From Cercis canadensis (lineage: Eukaryota; Streptophyta; Magnoliopsida; Fabales; Fabaceae): a stretch of DNA of 64,000 bases. Location: NCBI GenBank assembly GCA_003255065.1, contig QAOA01007908.1, forward strand, positions 238,364 to 302,363. Direction: 5' to 3'. The notes beneath the pieces are model-generated. The model had not been told where the DNA came from, searched no databases, and saw only the letters and a list, made by a program, of their open reading frames with translations. Shown here piece after piece: positions 10,965-23,200 of the stretch. The translations under genes and the position numbers were made by a program. Position 1 is the stretch's first letter; each line of letters opens with the position of its first letter.

Positions 10965-13900
10965 TTAACCAAACTTGGAGTTCTCAGCATCAATGCGTTC
11001 AAGCACTTTTCGTGCTTCCTCTTCTGTCCCAGGAACAACATTTCGGATCCTCAATCCACTTTTCAAGGCCTCAGGGTTAACAGCGAATGTGAAATAGAAT
11101 CTGTTGGATACCTGTTCCGAGAGCAACATGGAGTGGAGTAAAATAATTAATTAATTGAATGCAAATTAGTGAAAAGGTAATGATCTCGATGAAAAAAGGG
11201 AAGATAGCGAAAGCAAGATGAAATAGATGACAAGCTTAAAACAAAATATTTATTTTTTTCACATTTCAATTATTCCTTTGGGTGAAGAAAGCAATTTAGT
11301 GCATACAGAGATTTTTAGTAACATACGATGCCAGTGCTCACCTCACTGGACCTGAGCTCAGGCTTTGTAACATGTGCGACAACTTCAACATTCACCAGAG
11401 GTTCAGCTGGGTTGTCAAGTTCTGTGAAGAGAACACAAGACTTGAGACGAAGAAAATTGCCAACATCAACCTGCATGATCAAGTTCTCAACAAATTTATT
11501 TTGGAAGATATCATGATAATTATTTTCTTCCATTAACATGTACAAACATTTCAAGAAATCAAATATTTTGCTAATTATCCTAGAGACTCTGACTAAACAA
11601 AGAAACCCAAAAGAAGTTGACGACGGTTACCTGTTCTGTGTCCATTGATGTTATTTCTACTGTTGAACGATAACAACTAAAAGGTACTTATTCTACAGAT
11701 TTTCCTTGATTACTTTAGCAATGGACTCTTCTGAAGATGCAACTATTTATGCAATAAGATGACCTATTATTTTTTCTTTAACATTAAATTTGATGCCACG
11801 CCACCAGACACAAAATGCAGTAATAGAAGGAATGTTTAAGGTTCAACCGTCAGAATCAATGGGAGGGTAAAACTTGAATTCTATGCAAGAAATTCAATTT
11901 ATTATATGTGGAATAAGTAATGCCTTTGGTCCGGGTCAGTGACAAGTTGGTTACTCACAGGTTTAAAAAAATCAACATGATCAACTTCTACGAAATGAGG
12001 TGCCACACCAGCAAAGACATAAGCTGTTGAAAAGGCCAGTTCAAATGCTCTTCTCATCAAAAATCCCCCAAAAATACGTCCATGGATGTTTCTTTGCTGT
12101 GGCTGGCAGATAAAAGAGTTTTCTAGGCAAGTATCCTTCATCAGGATGCTATCTCTGTCGGCCAATGCTGGCATGTCACAGAAAATACGCCCTTCAGCCA
12201 ATAGTGCACTGAGCCTAACAGTGTCTTCATTCACTCCATGTTTATGTTCTGCTCTCTTTTCTTTCCTTAGTTTGTTTCTCTGCTCTGCTTCTTCCCAGAG
12301 CAATCTTTCTTGTTCAGTTTCAGGTGAGATCTGGTTAATTGGGGCTGACTTTCCAGTATCAGAGTCACGAGCCACAAATGTGAAGTTAGCCACAAGAGCA
12401 AGTGAGTCAGAGATATTTGGACTCCCTGTCAAAAAGTTTCATTTTCAGGGCACAGTGAGTAGTAACAGATACCGCTCAGGAATTGTTACAGGAATAAAAC
12501 TTAAAACACATGAACATTTTAAGGATATGATTCGAGCTTATAAGAGTACAAACTCATGAAGAGGCTTCTATACAGTTTTTGGACGCAATATTATACTCTT
12601 CATTTAGCAATTAAAGGCAACTGGAATTACTTTATGTGCTGTTATGTTAGGAAGCTGAACTATGTTTTTAATAGACAATAAAACTAACGGGGATTCTATG
12701 ATACTACATGAGTATGTCATACTACACTGACGTGGCAAGCATACATAATTTTTATATTTTATTGAATATAAATATAATTAATTTTATTGTCTCAAATAAA
12801 TTTAAAAACAGTTAAGTTGTACACATGTCATTCATATATTGGTTAATCTCATGAAGTATGACATATTACATAAATACGAAAAGTATCTAAGAAACCTCCT
12901 AAAACTAATTTTTTTTTTTTTTTTTTATCATAGCATCATAAAGGAGATTGTGTAAGAAAAGCAACCAAAATTATTATTACAGCACATTTAGGATGTTAGA
13001 GTTTACCAGATTCCAGTATGTTAAAAACCTTTGCCCCTCTAGGGGGGTTTGATAACTTGTTTGCAACATAATAACCAAACTAAAGGCATGTTTCAGATTA
13101 ACTCCTTACCACCCCGGCAAACTTACACAGAATCATAATAATAAATTAGTCAATGGTTTCTTTGTGTATTTACGGTGACAAGTAACACATATGTTGGGTA
13201 AGGGATCAAATGAAACTGCCAAAGTTCTGCATGAAGTTTCAATGCTAACTTTTACTTTTGCAAACCATAAATGTATTGTTTAATGGAACTGGTTTTACAT
13301 CTTGTTTACACTCGAATTAAAGAGAAGTAAATGCGTTAAGGAAATCAAGAAAAAAATCATGATGTATATAACACATGTATATAGTGATATGTAATGTGTG
13401 ACCTATATATTTAAGTACTAGCATAATTAAAAGCATCAGGGTGTTGGAAAACCACAAGCCAAACTATAATTGCATTGGTTAGAGAAAGCAGAATTGATTT
13501 GTAATAATTCTGCAGCACCTTGTGTGGACTGAATGAGTTCGAGTTGAATCTCCATTGATGATCGACCAACCCATGTAACAGCACCAACTATAGTCAAATC
13601 AATGTCCACACAGATTGGTTTCTTTAGAACCATCTTGTCAACGGACGCAGTAACCAATATAAGAGGTCTGGTTGTGCCATCTTCATTGCAGCAGTGCTGT
13701 CCAAAAGAGAAGAAATAAACTTAAATATCTGTTTGGCTCGAAATTGGAACAAGGCATTGCCCTGGAATACACAAAATAAAAACTTAAAGAAAAAACGCAT
13801 AATCTTGTGAAGGTACACTCCATAAAGAATATTGAATAAATTGATGATCTTGACAAGAGCAGTTAATAAATGAATAAATAGGCGATCTGATCTGGTAGTG

Positions 13901-14682
13901 GGTCATGGCCGTTGAAAGCAAAATTCAACCCATGGATCATGGATGACTTGGGGAACAGATTAAAACAAATGTTTGCTAGGTTTTTCATTTCAAACAAAGG
14001 GAACAAGGTTTGCAAAAAAATTTGAAGAGCAAAATCTCATTTGAGAAGTCACCTTGAATGCGATGGTTCCTGCGAGAGCATCAAGATCCTCGACCAACTT
14101 GCCCATCCTTAATCCATTCCAGGGGTTCCTATATTGTTCTCTAAGTATATAGTCAGAAGAAAAGTTGTAAAAAATACTAGTCCTGCTTTGGGACGGAGTT
14201 TTGGTGACGAGGGATTGAGTTTGGGATTGCGATTGCGATTGCGATTGTGAGGGATCATGCACATGATTATGGTGATTTAGAGGCGTTTCGAATATAGTGG
14301 ATCTGGCTTCCCAAAGAGCATGTGTGGCAGGTGAATGGTACATGCCGGGCCATAAACTAATGGGTTTGCGGTTAGACGAGCCTGCATCTATAGGATTAGG
14401 ATTAGACAGGGATGTTTTTGGGTCTGTAGTAACAGAATTAGATGGTTTGGAAGTTGCAGAACAAAAGAATCTGTAATTGTGCGAAATGAATGGGGATTTC
14501 GGACGCGAAATTGAATCACAGGCTGCGTGACTATCGAACACGAAATCGAAAGGCACAACATTTGCAGCTTTTGGAGATGAAGAAACAAGGGACCAAGATT
14601 GAGCACAGGTGGTGTGCAAGAGATGGGGAAAAAGCAGCGGCTTTTTGAGGATTCTATTTCTGAGTGCTTGCAATTGCATCAT
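10965..14682 (-). CDS. Mitochondrial acyl-CoA thioesterase, double-HotDog (ACOT9-like)
   Basis: Minus-strand exons are 14682-14053, 13696-13519, 12425-11959, 11470-11342 and 11111-10965; all junctions are GT-AG, in frame, 516 aa. The enzyme hydrolyses acyl-CoA to free fatty acid and CoA. The first 80 or so residues are rich in Ser and basic residues and suit a mitochondrial transit peptide. The first HotDog unit contains VTASVDKMVLKKPICVDIDL, VGRSSMEIQLELIQ and LALVANFTFVARD. The second contains NIHGRIFGGFLMRRAFELAF and APHFVEVDHVDFFKP. The C-terminus is LKSGLRIRNVVPGTEEEA. A (GATTGC)n microsatellite at about 14225-14250 encodes an SQSQSQ run of likely variable length. It converges on the formin gene across the 10039-10817 transposon. 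Intron 2 carries a MULE-type MITE (12688-12899). Two in-frame ATGs open the gene (14682 and 14679). Confidence 0.93.
12688..12899. mobile_element. Mutator-type MITE, copy 1 (in thioesterase intron 2)
   Basis: A 212-bp element with imperfect inverted ends: left CGGGGATTCTATGATACT, right reverse-complemented GGAGGTTTCTTAGATACT. It is flanked by a perfect 9-bp target duplication, TAAAACTAA, at 12679-12687 and 12900-12908. Nine-bp duplications are the mark of Mutator-like elements. A second copy of identical length is at 29201-29412. Confidence 0.85.
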
Positions 14683-15137
14683 TATGCATGGAGAATTAGA
14701 GAGACCAGACCAGAATGCAAATTATTATCAATGATTCCAGAATGTTGTTGTCGCAGTCCCAGTCCGCTGCTTGGAAAATTAGCATCTTTATTCTCTCTAT
14801 GTATAACTATCAAACTATGAAAGGTTTAGTTGTACTTCTGAGTTCCGAGATGCTTGCAAGTTCTCTCTGTTGCCAATCGCTATCTTTATACAGAATCATA
14901 AAAATTTTGACATGACGATTGGAATAATTGTTAACCTTTTTCATAAGACAATGTAGCTTACAATCTGAAATAAAGACAATTTTAGTAACTAGATTCATGC
15001 ATCGATAATATTGTGCTTGCGTGGCCCAAAAAACCTCGATAAAATAAATTCTCTTATATTTCAACGTGCTTGCTAAAATAAGATATCACAATTCACAACC
15101 ATGCAATATATTTTCTTAAATAAGATACAGTTAGTGG

Positions 15138-15179
<42 letters not shown>

Positions 15180-15180
15180 N
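14683..15180. other. Spacer between thioesterase start and the BTB-TAZ assembly gap
   Basis: Contains the thioesterase promoter side, AT-rich DNA with no supported gene, and a T-run (about 15140-15175) ending in AAAA and a single N at 15180. I looked here on the minus strand for the missing C-terminal exon of the BTB-TAZ gene and did not find it. Confidence 0.6.
15180..15180. other. Single N (assembly join) inside the BTB-TAZ gene
   Basis: An undetermined base directly follows a long T-run (15140-15175) and lies three bases outside the last readable TAZ codon. The expected C-terminal coding sequence is not on the other side. Confidence 0.75.
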
Positions 15181-15182
15181 AG

Positions 15183-17428
15183 TGGCACCTTGCAAGCCTC
15201 AGGATCATTGCAAATGCGAGAATGCAGTTCAAGAAGTTGCCACATGCGCTTGCATTGAACACATCCACCAGGAACTCGGGTCTTACAACTGGAGAAATGA
15301 CGGACCAAAGTCTCAACCCCTTTGCAAGCTGGAAATCCACAAGCAACCTGGCTTACTTGCAAAACCTTATCATGGGGCCCAATGGTCTTACAACCATCCC
15401 GGCATATGTGAAGGAGGGCTTCCATAGCCTCATGTAGTTGCACATATACCTTGTTCTCTTCCAATTTCTTCAACCTATCTTGTTTTCTCTGAAAATAGAC
15501 AATCAAATCAAGGAACTCAGGCTGAGGCAGTAAAATTGGCTTAAAAGAAATCCTGACATCGCCTATTCTGATAAACAGAATCAAATAGCAAAATTGTTAA
15601 GTCGTTGACTATACTGTTAATGTTATCATGTGTCAGCATCAACATTATTACATGTCACAAATCCCTTACCAGTCACTGTTTAGCTCTGGCTGTCAAAAGA
15701 AAATGGTTGTGAAATCATAAAATGAAAAAGGCGTCTTTACCATAAAAAATAATACAAGGTATTAGAAAATCTTTCTGTTCCTAAAATAAGCATAAGTTCA
15801 AGTTTTGATTCAGAAGGAAAAAAGAGGAGAGAAATAATTTGAAAAGTGGACCAAGCAAATATTGGAGTAATTAACAATACTTTTGGGTATTTACGTTAAA
15901 AAATGATTTTTTGAAAGAGAAATATTTCTTTTGCCCATTTTCAAAACAGAAATTAAGTGTCAATAATATATAAGTATTGTCAGCTAACCCAACAATGGGC
16001 ATGCATTTGTCACATACCCATGACAAAGGTATGGAAAATATTTGCTAGATTCCACACTCAAGAAGGTATACAAAAAATCGTGTTCAAGTTTTCCTGTCCA
16101 GCCATGCATCTCTGCTCAACTCCAGTTCCAACAGCACAGTTACAAGTACAACTTATAAGCATGTCCCCATGATGTTTTCAAGGTTGCAGATATAATTTGC
16201 TTCAATGTGAACAAAAGAACATGAATTTGCTTACAGAATCTGCTTCAACAACGGACTCTAGAAGCTCTTGTTCCAGTCCTGGATTTGCACACTTCATTAT
16301 TTTCCAACCTTCAGTTGATGATATAGTTTTAAAGTCCTTGATGACAATACGAATGCAGATGAAGGAAAGCCGCGGTGCATCACACTCCCTTGCTAATTGA
16401 AGCACATCAATGACATTTTCTTTTGACATCCAGCAATGTTCTATAAGGTGCACACAAATTCTTTTTAGAGATGCAACCAAGTAGGAATGTGACAAAACCA
16501 ACAAATGTAGAACATACTTCTTCAAATCTTCCTCTTCATAACTGCATTTAAATGTACAAATTGATAAATTTAACTGCTCACTGGACTTTGACTGCTGAGA
16601 ATAAATGGTGTTGACAGAAAGAGAAGGATGGATTTGGAACATACCAGGATGAGTAAAGGAAACGGACAAACACATAGGCAGCATCATAAGGAACACCTGG
16701 TATACTGATGTATTTCGTACCATTCTTAACCTTTGATTGTTGAAGGAAATTCCCCAAAACTGGTGATGCGACACTCTGAAACATAAATAAACGATGACCT
16801 TAATACTTGATACAGAGAATTTCTATACGACTACATATAATCGTGATTGAACTTGAAGAAATTATATATGAGTCATTTAGCTTTACAAGTTTCTCTAGGC
16901 TCTTCTTTTAACTTTTTCAATCCAAAATTTAAAAAGCAGAAAATGAGGAATTATATATCCACCACCCAGTGACAGATTTGACGATAAGAAAACTTCAAGT
17001 TATTACCGCAACATGCCAATACGAAAACAAAAGCAAAAACAAGCTCCATACCACAATAGCACATACGACCACAGTTTTGGTAGAATTGAACTCACCAGGA
17101 CACTGGAATGGGCCAGAATACAGCATTTGTCCGTGGTAATTATATAGACATCTGCACCGTATCCTCCCTTGAAAAGCCTGTCCCATGCATGTCTTGTTTC
17201 ATTTGGAACCACACAACAATCTGAAAATCTTTTACTATTTTTGGCTTTAATGAAGAATTTACATGGAGGAGGGGGTGGTTTGGGGATGCTAAAGTTATAG
17301 GAGATAGATGAGGTTGGAACCTCTGTAACAGATAAAATCTCCACTGGACTAACTAGTTCCATTTGTTTAGTGAATGATTTCCAGAAAGTTTTACCATCTG
17401 AGGGTTGCCAGGGGCTTGATGAAGCCAT
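15183..17428 (-). CDS. BTB/POZ and TAZ domain protein (BT family), 3' end missing
   Basis: Minus-strand exons are 17428-17096, 16775-16645, 16541-16235 and 15488 to the gap at about 15183; phases agree throughout. BT proteins are CUL3 ubiquitin-ligase adaptors and transcription scaffolds that bind calmodulin. Residues about 90-170 form the BTB fold ([20 protein letters not shown], then SPVLGNFL and [13 protein letters not shown]). A BACK-like helical region follows ([26 protein letters not shown]). The TAZ zinc finger starts at residue 258 ([13 protein letters not shown]); its His/Cys ligands are visible in [36 protein letters not shown] and [15 protein letters not shown]. After KVP the reading runs into the N at 15180 and a poly-T tract, so the usual C-terminal calmodulin-binding tail is missing. 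The gene is probably intact in the organism and cut here by the assembly. BT4-like is the closest family memory, not proven. Confidence 0.9.
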
Positions 17429-18353
17429 GAACTACAACAATCTTTGTCATATATTCAGTTTGATGGACAACACAAGCCATTGCTTCAATTGTCACACGTC
17501 GATTTGCAAAAGAGAATCTTAAGGAACGATCCCTACCTTTTAATAACTGCAGCAAATCTCCTAGGAAACGAAAAAAGAAGACAGTGATTTGTTCAATTAA
17601 CTTTGATGTTTTCTACGGAATCTCATTCACTGAGTCTGAGGTAGCTGAAGCCTGAAACAATTAGAAATCAATTGAAGGAATGACCCCCTTTAAAACGAAA
17701 ATCAAAGTATGATTAACGATTCTCGAAAATGTTTTTGTTTATCAATTGGGAGCGGAGATTCAAACTACTGGGTTAGTTTAGCTGGATAGATGATCTTTCA
17801 CCTGCAAGTCAAAACGCTAAGCAACTTGTTTCCAGAGAAAATGTTTTTCGAAACAAATAAATCAAAATACAAGATTGAATAAAATTTCGGTTTTGGAACC
17901 TTGGAATGATAATTGGATTTTGAGTTACCTTACCTGGATTATGAGTCAAATCATGCCATGACTAGGATTGTATTTGTATTGAAGTTGATTACTTGTCAGA
18001 GCAATTGGAAATGGCTGAGCCTGAAATCGCATATCAGTGCTACTGTGCTAGAAAGAATCAAACGATGCTTTTCCTTTCCTTTTTCTTTTCCCCGCAGAGG
18101 CAGAGAGAGAGAAGGAAAATAAATGCAAAATACTAAAATCCTAACCAGACAAAAATTGGAGTAGGAGTTTATAACTAAAAAGAAAGCAAAAGACAAAAGG
18201 CAGGTCACGGCTGACGCCTGACGGTCGTGGCGGGAAGCATGGGAAATATGTGTCGTGGGACAATGGAGGTGGCCTCACTGCCCACGCACTCACATACATC
18301 TATTCACCCATGAAATTCTCTTATTCAGTTATTCCATTATTTTTAAATTCGAC
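17429..18353. other. BTB-TAZ 5' region and spacer
   Basis: Presumed 5' UTR and promoter of the BTB-TAZ gene. No coding sequence is supported; the frames at 17913-18208 are short and lack any recognisable motif. The last part (18210-18300) is less AT-rich. Confidence 0.5.
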
Positions 18354-18363
18354 CAAATGTGAA

Positions 18364-19013
18364 GGCCTTTTGACCAAATTAAGGTAGTACACAATCTTAT
18401 TTACCAATCTAGGGTACTTTTTAACATAATTACAGGAATAATGCAATTTTTTAAAACTGAAAAAAAAAAGAAAAAAAGAAAGCTGATGCTGGCGGGCCCA
18501 CCGGATATGCCATTAGACTAGTGGAGTTTCTTCAAGGGACATGCCATAGGCTATGGAGTTTCTCACGGGCGGGCCCACCGAACATGCCATTAGGCTAGTG
18601 GAGTTTCTTCAAGGGACATGCCATTTGGCTGACGGCATGTCTCCAAAGGACATGTCATTTCTCTAATGGCACGTCTCCAAGGGACATGCCACAGCTCTAA
18701 CGGCACATCCGTTTTGTCTTCCTCCGGCCTCTGCTCTCATGTGGGTCCTAGCTATGCCAAATGACATTAGCACAGTCAGCAGCTGACACACGCAATGGGT
18801 GAATGGGACAAAAGCGGACATGTCGTGGGGCCCACGGCGTGTCCTGCTGTGACATGCCGCGTGGCCACCGGCGTGTTCGGTGGGCCCCGCGCATGTCAGC
18901 TTTTTTTTTTTATTTTCCAATTTTAAAAAATTGCATTATTCCTGTAATTATGTTAAAAAGTACCCTAGATTGGTAAATAAGATTGTGCACTACCTTAATT
19001 TGGTCAAAAGGCC
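18364..19013. mobile_element. GC-rich Mutator-type fold-back element with internal repeats
   Basis: The 650-bp element starts GGCCTTTTGACCAAATTAAG and ends in its inverted copy, TTTGGTCAAAAGGCC. The arms match for about 100 bp, with the shared core TGCATTATTCCTGTAATTATG on the inner side of the right arm. A perfect 10-bp target duplication, CAAATGTGAA, lies at 18354-18363 and 19014-19023, within the 8-11 bp range of Mutator-like elements. The interior is strikingly GC-rich: GGCGGGCCCACCG...ATGCCATTA repeats at about 18490 and 18567, GGGACATGCCA-type motifs recur, and an inverted CGGTGGGCCCC lies near 18880, so the hairpin extends inward. The 85-codon minus frame inside is composition-driven and is not a gene. 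Confidence 0.85.
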
Positions 19014-19371
19014 CAAATGTGAATCCATTAATTAATTGAAAAAATTTTATATATCATATATCCCACTCTCTCTCTTATCCAAAAAAAATTTAATTTAAGT
19101 TAATAGAGAGTGCCCTCAATATTCTTTGAAAAAAAAAATACACAGTTATCTCTAGAAAATCATTCACCAACTTTTAAAATCGATATATATGTTTATCAAG
19201 ATTTTTGGCTTGCTATTTTCTTTTTAATTTCAAGTTGGCTTACGATTTTTTATTTATTTTTTTAATTTGGATTGGATGTCTCAAAATTTTAACAAGTTTC
19301 AATTAATATAATATAATAGTTGAAAGGCAAGAACTATAACATTGTTAGTCAAATTAGAATATATATAATTA

Positions 19372-19551
19372 TACCAACAAGCGTGTAGATCAGCTGGTAA
19401 GGGGCTGTTCTAGCTTAACCAAGGGTCTCGAGTTCGAGCCCTTGGGAATGCAGCTGCGTCTGTTGGGAGAGCTTTACCGCCCTTGTGGTCCTTCCCGGCT
19501 CGAAACCGGATTAGTCGGGCGAAGCCCGGACACCGGTGGGTAACCAAAAAA
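19372..19551 (+). mobile_element. tRNA-derived SINE (Au-like)
   Basis: A 180-bp body carries an A-box-like TAGATCAGCTGGTAAGG and a B-box-like GAGTTCGAGCCC, then a tRNA-unrelated part with CGGATTAGTCGGGCGAAGCC and CGGACACCGGTGGGTAACC, ending in a short A-run. It is flanked by a perfect 16-bp target duplication at 19356-19371 and 19552-19567. The box spacing and 3' part resemble the Au family of angiosperm SINEs. It looks full length. Confidence 0.88.
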
Positions 19552-19567
19552 AGAATATATATAATTA

Positions 19568-20283
19568 CAGCAAAGAATACTTTATATTTTTTATTTTTTC
19601 TTCTATTAAAAATAATCAGGACACATATTCTATTTAACTCATCCTATAGGAGAGACTTATCACCTGAGTATGAATGATAGAAAAGCTCTAGTAAGTTGAT
19701 ATGGGCCTTTAGCCATAAATAATGCACTTTTACAAACTAAATAACCAAATAACTACTTTTTTAAAACAAATTACTAAACTATCTAGTATTTTAATATTTC
19801 TCTAAGTAGCTGTAGAACACCTGTAGCCTTTTTTTTTTTTTTCCGTAAACAAGCCGAAATAATCATTGGGCTTTTTACGGCCTGGATCCTTGGGATTCAT
19901 AATTTCATATATTGTGCAATTGGGCTCTAGTTCTTTCCCTCATACAAGCTAAGTTTATACACGTTTAGCCAAAAATAAAGAACAAAAGACCACTTAGAAA
20001 AAGAGAAAGATAACCAAGACGGTCCTAAATTCCTAATGTCGCACATATTGTGTTTAGGACTATTTGTTTAACCGGCTGTCCAAAATTTACAGAGCAAGCA
20101 GACAGGCACTCCATTTTCACCTGACTACTGGACATAAACTATTCTGTATGTACGGAAACAAACTGAATGGCTATGTAAAAGCCATGGCCTTAAATAGATT
20201 CATTCATGCACCATTTTTGTAGCACGGAAACAACTACCAAGATATATGAACTGGTCGAATATGAGATACCACCCTCTAGGCCT
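19568..20283. other. Spacer and 3' flank of the LETM1-like gene
   Basis: AT-rich DNA with no supported gene. The portion nearest 20283 is presumably the 3' UTR of the minus-strand LETM1-like gene. A T-run occurs at about 19829-19841. Confidence 0.5.
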
Positions 20284-23200
20284 CTACGTTGTCCCATCCT
20301 CAGCTGCATTGCTATCTTCTGTCCAACTGCCCAATTTGACAATGTCCTCTACAAGAATTTTCCCATCTGTAGCAACCAAAATGACAACAATAATAATTAT
20401 TCATGAATTAATCCTCGTTACCAATCAGTAGCTTTAATCAGGCTTTGCCCAAGTTAGATTATTTGGAGGCGCTTCTAGACAAACGAACTTGCACACCCAA
20501 TATTATTTTTCCTAGTGCACCTTGCTCATGAACCGACAGAACGACTCGCAATACCAAAAGGGATACTACGACGTTGACACGAGGAAAAATAAACATACTG
20601 ACCAATTAATAACCTTTCAAAAGTAATTATTTTAATACAAAAATAGTCTACTTAAAATAATATTTTAATGAAATAATTCAAGCCTCTCCAATTCTCTGCA
20701 AACCCATAAAAAAGAATACTGGACTTCATTGATTGAGCTGTCTGTTCAGCTCTGTTCTAAAGTAGAAAGTCTGGGAAATGTACCAGACTTTATTCCATGT
20801 AGATGTAGAGTATACTTTTTTCTGAATGCGTCAGATAGTAGAAGACATATGGAAAGAATAAACAATGGTGTTTACTAAGCTACCCCTTTCCCATAAGAGA
20901 GTTTGGGGTGGAAAACTGTAAAGATATCAAAAAGCCAAGTCACCAAAATTCATGTGTACTAGTGCTTTTCTTTGACTCAATTAAACCTCAAATTCTGTTT
21001 GGATATTTGACCCTTGATGATTCAACTTTTCAAGATTTTTACAGTTGTATTAAAATAAGGGGTTAGATTTGCCCCAAACTCCCCATTGGGGGGAGCGTTA
21101 CTCCACTTTTGATGGGGTAGCTTAGAAGTGACCATAAACGGAACAAGCTCAGAGAGCTGACAAACCTATATCTTTGGAAAGATTGCTGACGAGTTCTTGA
21201 ACACCCTCCTTGCCCAACGTGTCCTTTAAGTACAATGCAGCAGCTGCTACCTCCTCAGGAGTTACTTTCCCATCATAATCTCTGCACAGTGGCAAAAAAA
21301 AAAAAATACCATAATCTCGTACGAAAGTCATTGTAACCATGTGGTGTACCAGTAAATGAGTACAAGACTTGAATCAGTCACAAATAAGGAGAGATCATGC
21401 ATAAGGCTCCAAAACGACCAGTCAACTCTACTGTGCGAAATAAATTGTTACACTCTTAGACATCCCAAACAAGATTGGTTCTAACTACAAGATGTAAAAG
21501 GGTATTCTTCTCATTCGTTGCTGGTCCTCATGCATGGAAACTTAGAAAAGCATATATCCAAAAATGATTTATCCCTGAGCTGTTCAAATGGCAGCATCAT
21601 AGAAATTCAGTTCCCAAATGCAATAAATATATACTCCCATATTTAAAGTTCATCCCATGCATGAATGAACCAAGATTGTTATACAAATCCTTTGTAGACA
21701 AAATCTAATTAACCCACCAAAAGGCCTGTAGGAGGTCTCAATGCGTTTGTATGTTTGCTACGTAATCATCCCTTTGCTGGTAAGTCATTCTTTGCTCTTT
21801 CTATGCTGATTTAACCTCAATGAGCTTCTATATACAATAAGGTACCTTCTGTTACCAAAGTACAATTTCTTAAATGCTTTGCTCTCGCCTGCCCTCGCGT
21901 TACAGTGAAATAAAAACATTTATAGAGATTACTATCAAGAATGAAAAGAAACCCAACCAACAAGCAAATGCAATATAGAACCTTTTTGCTTGTACCCCCT
22001 CTTCCCTTTTACTAACTGATTTTTTTCTATCCCAAAGAAAGTGCAAGTATAGTGATCAAATCAAGTTAGTTTTACTTAGCGAGTTATTCATTTGTGGTAG
22101 CATATACAAATATGCAGCACTCATCGTCATCATCATTATTAGGCTCCATCCAAATCGAAACCATATCGAATGGCTATGATGAAAGTGGCTTCAAAGCCGA
22201 CAGCATCGCAGCCTATCTATCCCACATGGAAGCCGTGGGCTCCAAGAGCTAGTAAAACTTATCCTAAGACACGAGCTCGGGCAACCACATGAATTGCGTG
22301 ATATGACACTTTCTTGCCATGGACCTTGGACGTAGCCAATGACTTTGGCTTATTAGGAGCCACTTTTTTCACTCAAATGCGCGCAGTCAATTACATTTAC
22401 TATTAGGGGTTTTTAAAGCTCCCCTTACCCATTTAATCACCCCCACAGACAACCACTCTCTCTTCCAAGTCTACCCTTGCTTCACCCACAAGACACATCC
22501 TCCTTCATTTACAAACCCTGCTTCTTATCCTGCTTACATAACATGGCCATGATCATCTATAGTTTTTCGTTTAAAATAGAAGTACACAACTGCCGCAAGA
22601 AACCATTGTGGCTAGTATATTGTCATGGTAGAGTGATGCGATAGGATTAGGACAAAAGCAAGACCAACAAAAAGTCAGTATCAAAGAGCAAGTACAAACC
22701 TATCAAGCAGTCGCCACCCATCACCAATTTTGGCATCCACATCATCTATTTCCTTCTCGAGATTTTGGAGCATAGCATCAACCTGAAGGAATTTTGAACA
22801 ATTATAAATGCACAACTGCACAGTTAGTTATAACTTTTTATATGGGTCTTACTTTCTCTATGAGCGCTGAGGACACCTCATCCCCTTCAGCCAACTCAGT
22901 AGTGTCCTCATGTTCCTCTCGAGCAGCTTTATATGCCTTCAGGGCATCTTTTTCACCATTTGTACCCTCTTTTTCTACCATACTGTTATAAAGTTCTATC
23001 TGAAAAAATATAAAGCAACCGAACATGAGCAAAGCACTGATGAGGATACCAAATGGATTCAGTTGAGAAGATATATTGCACTTCAAAATTGATTTACTAT
23101 TTTGTTTACAAATTTCAAATTGACAAGTTGCCTTCATGTAAACATAAACATCAAGCCACTTACACAGAGAGAGAGAGAGAGAGTAATAAAATATCATACA

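Noticed and set aside
18663-18920. 85-codon minus frame rich in Cys, His and Arg
   Set aside because: Lies in the GC-rich repeat interior of a transposon and results from composition.
19380-19450. tRNA gene
   Set aside because: The A- and B-box-like words belong to a SINE with an unrelated 3' part and a 16-bp target duplication; no tRNA cloverleaf end is formed.
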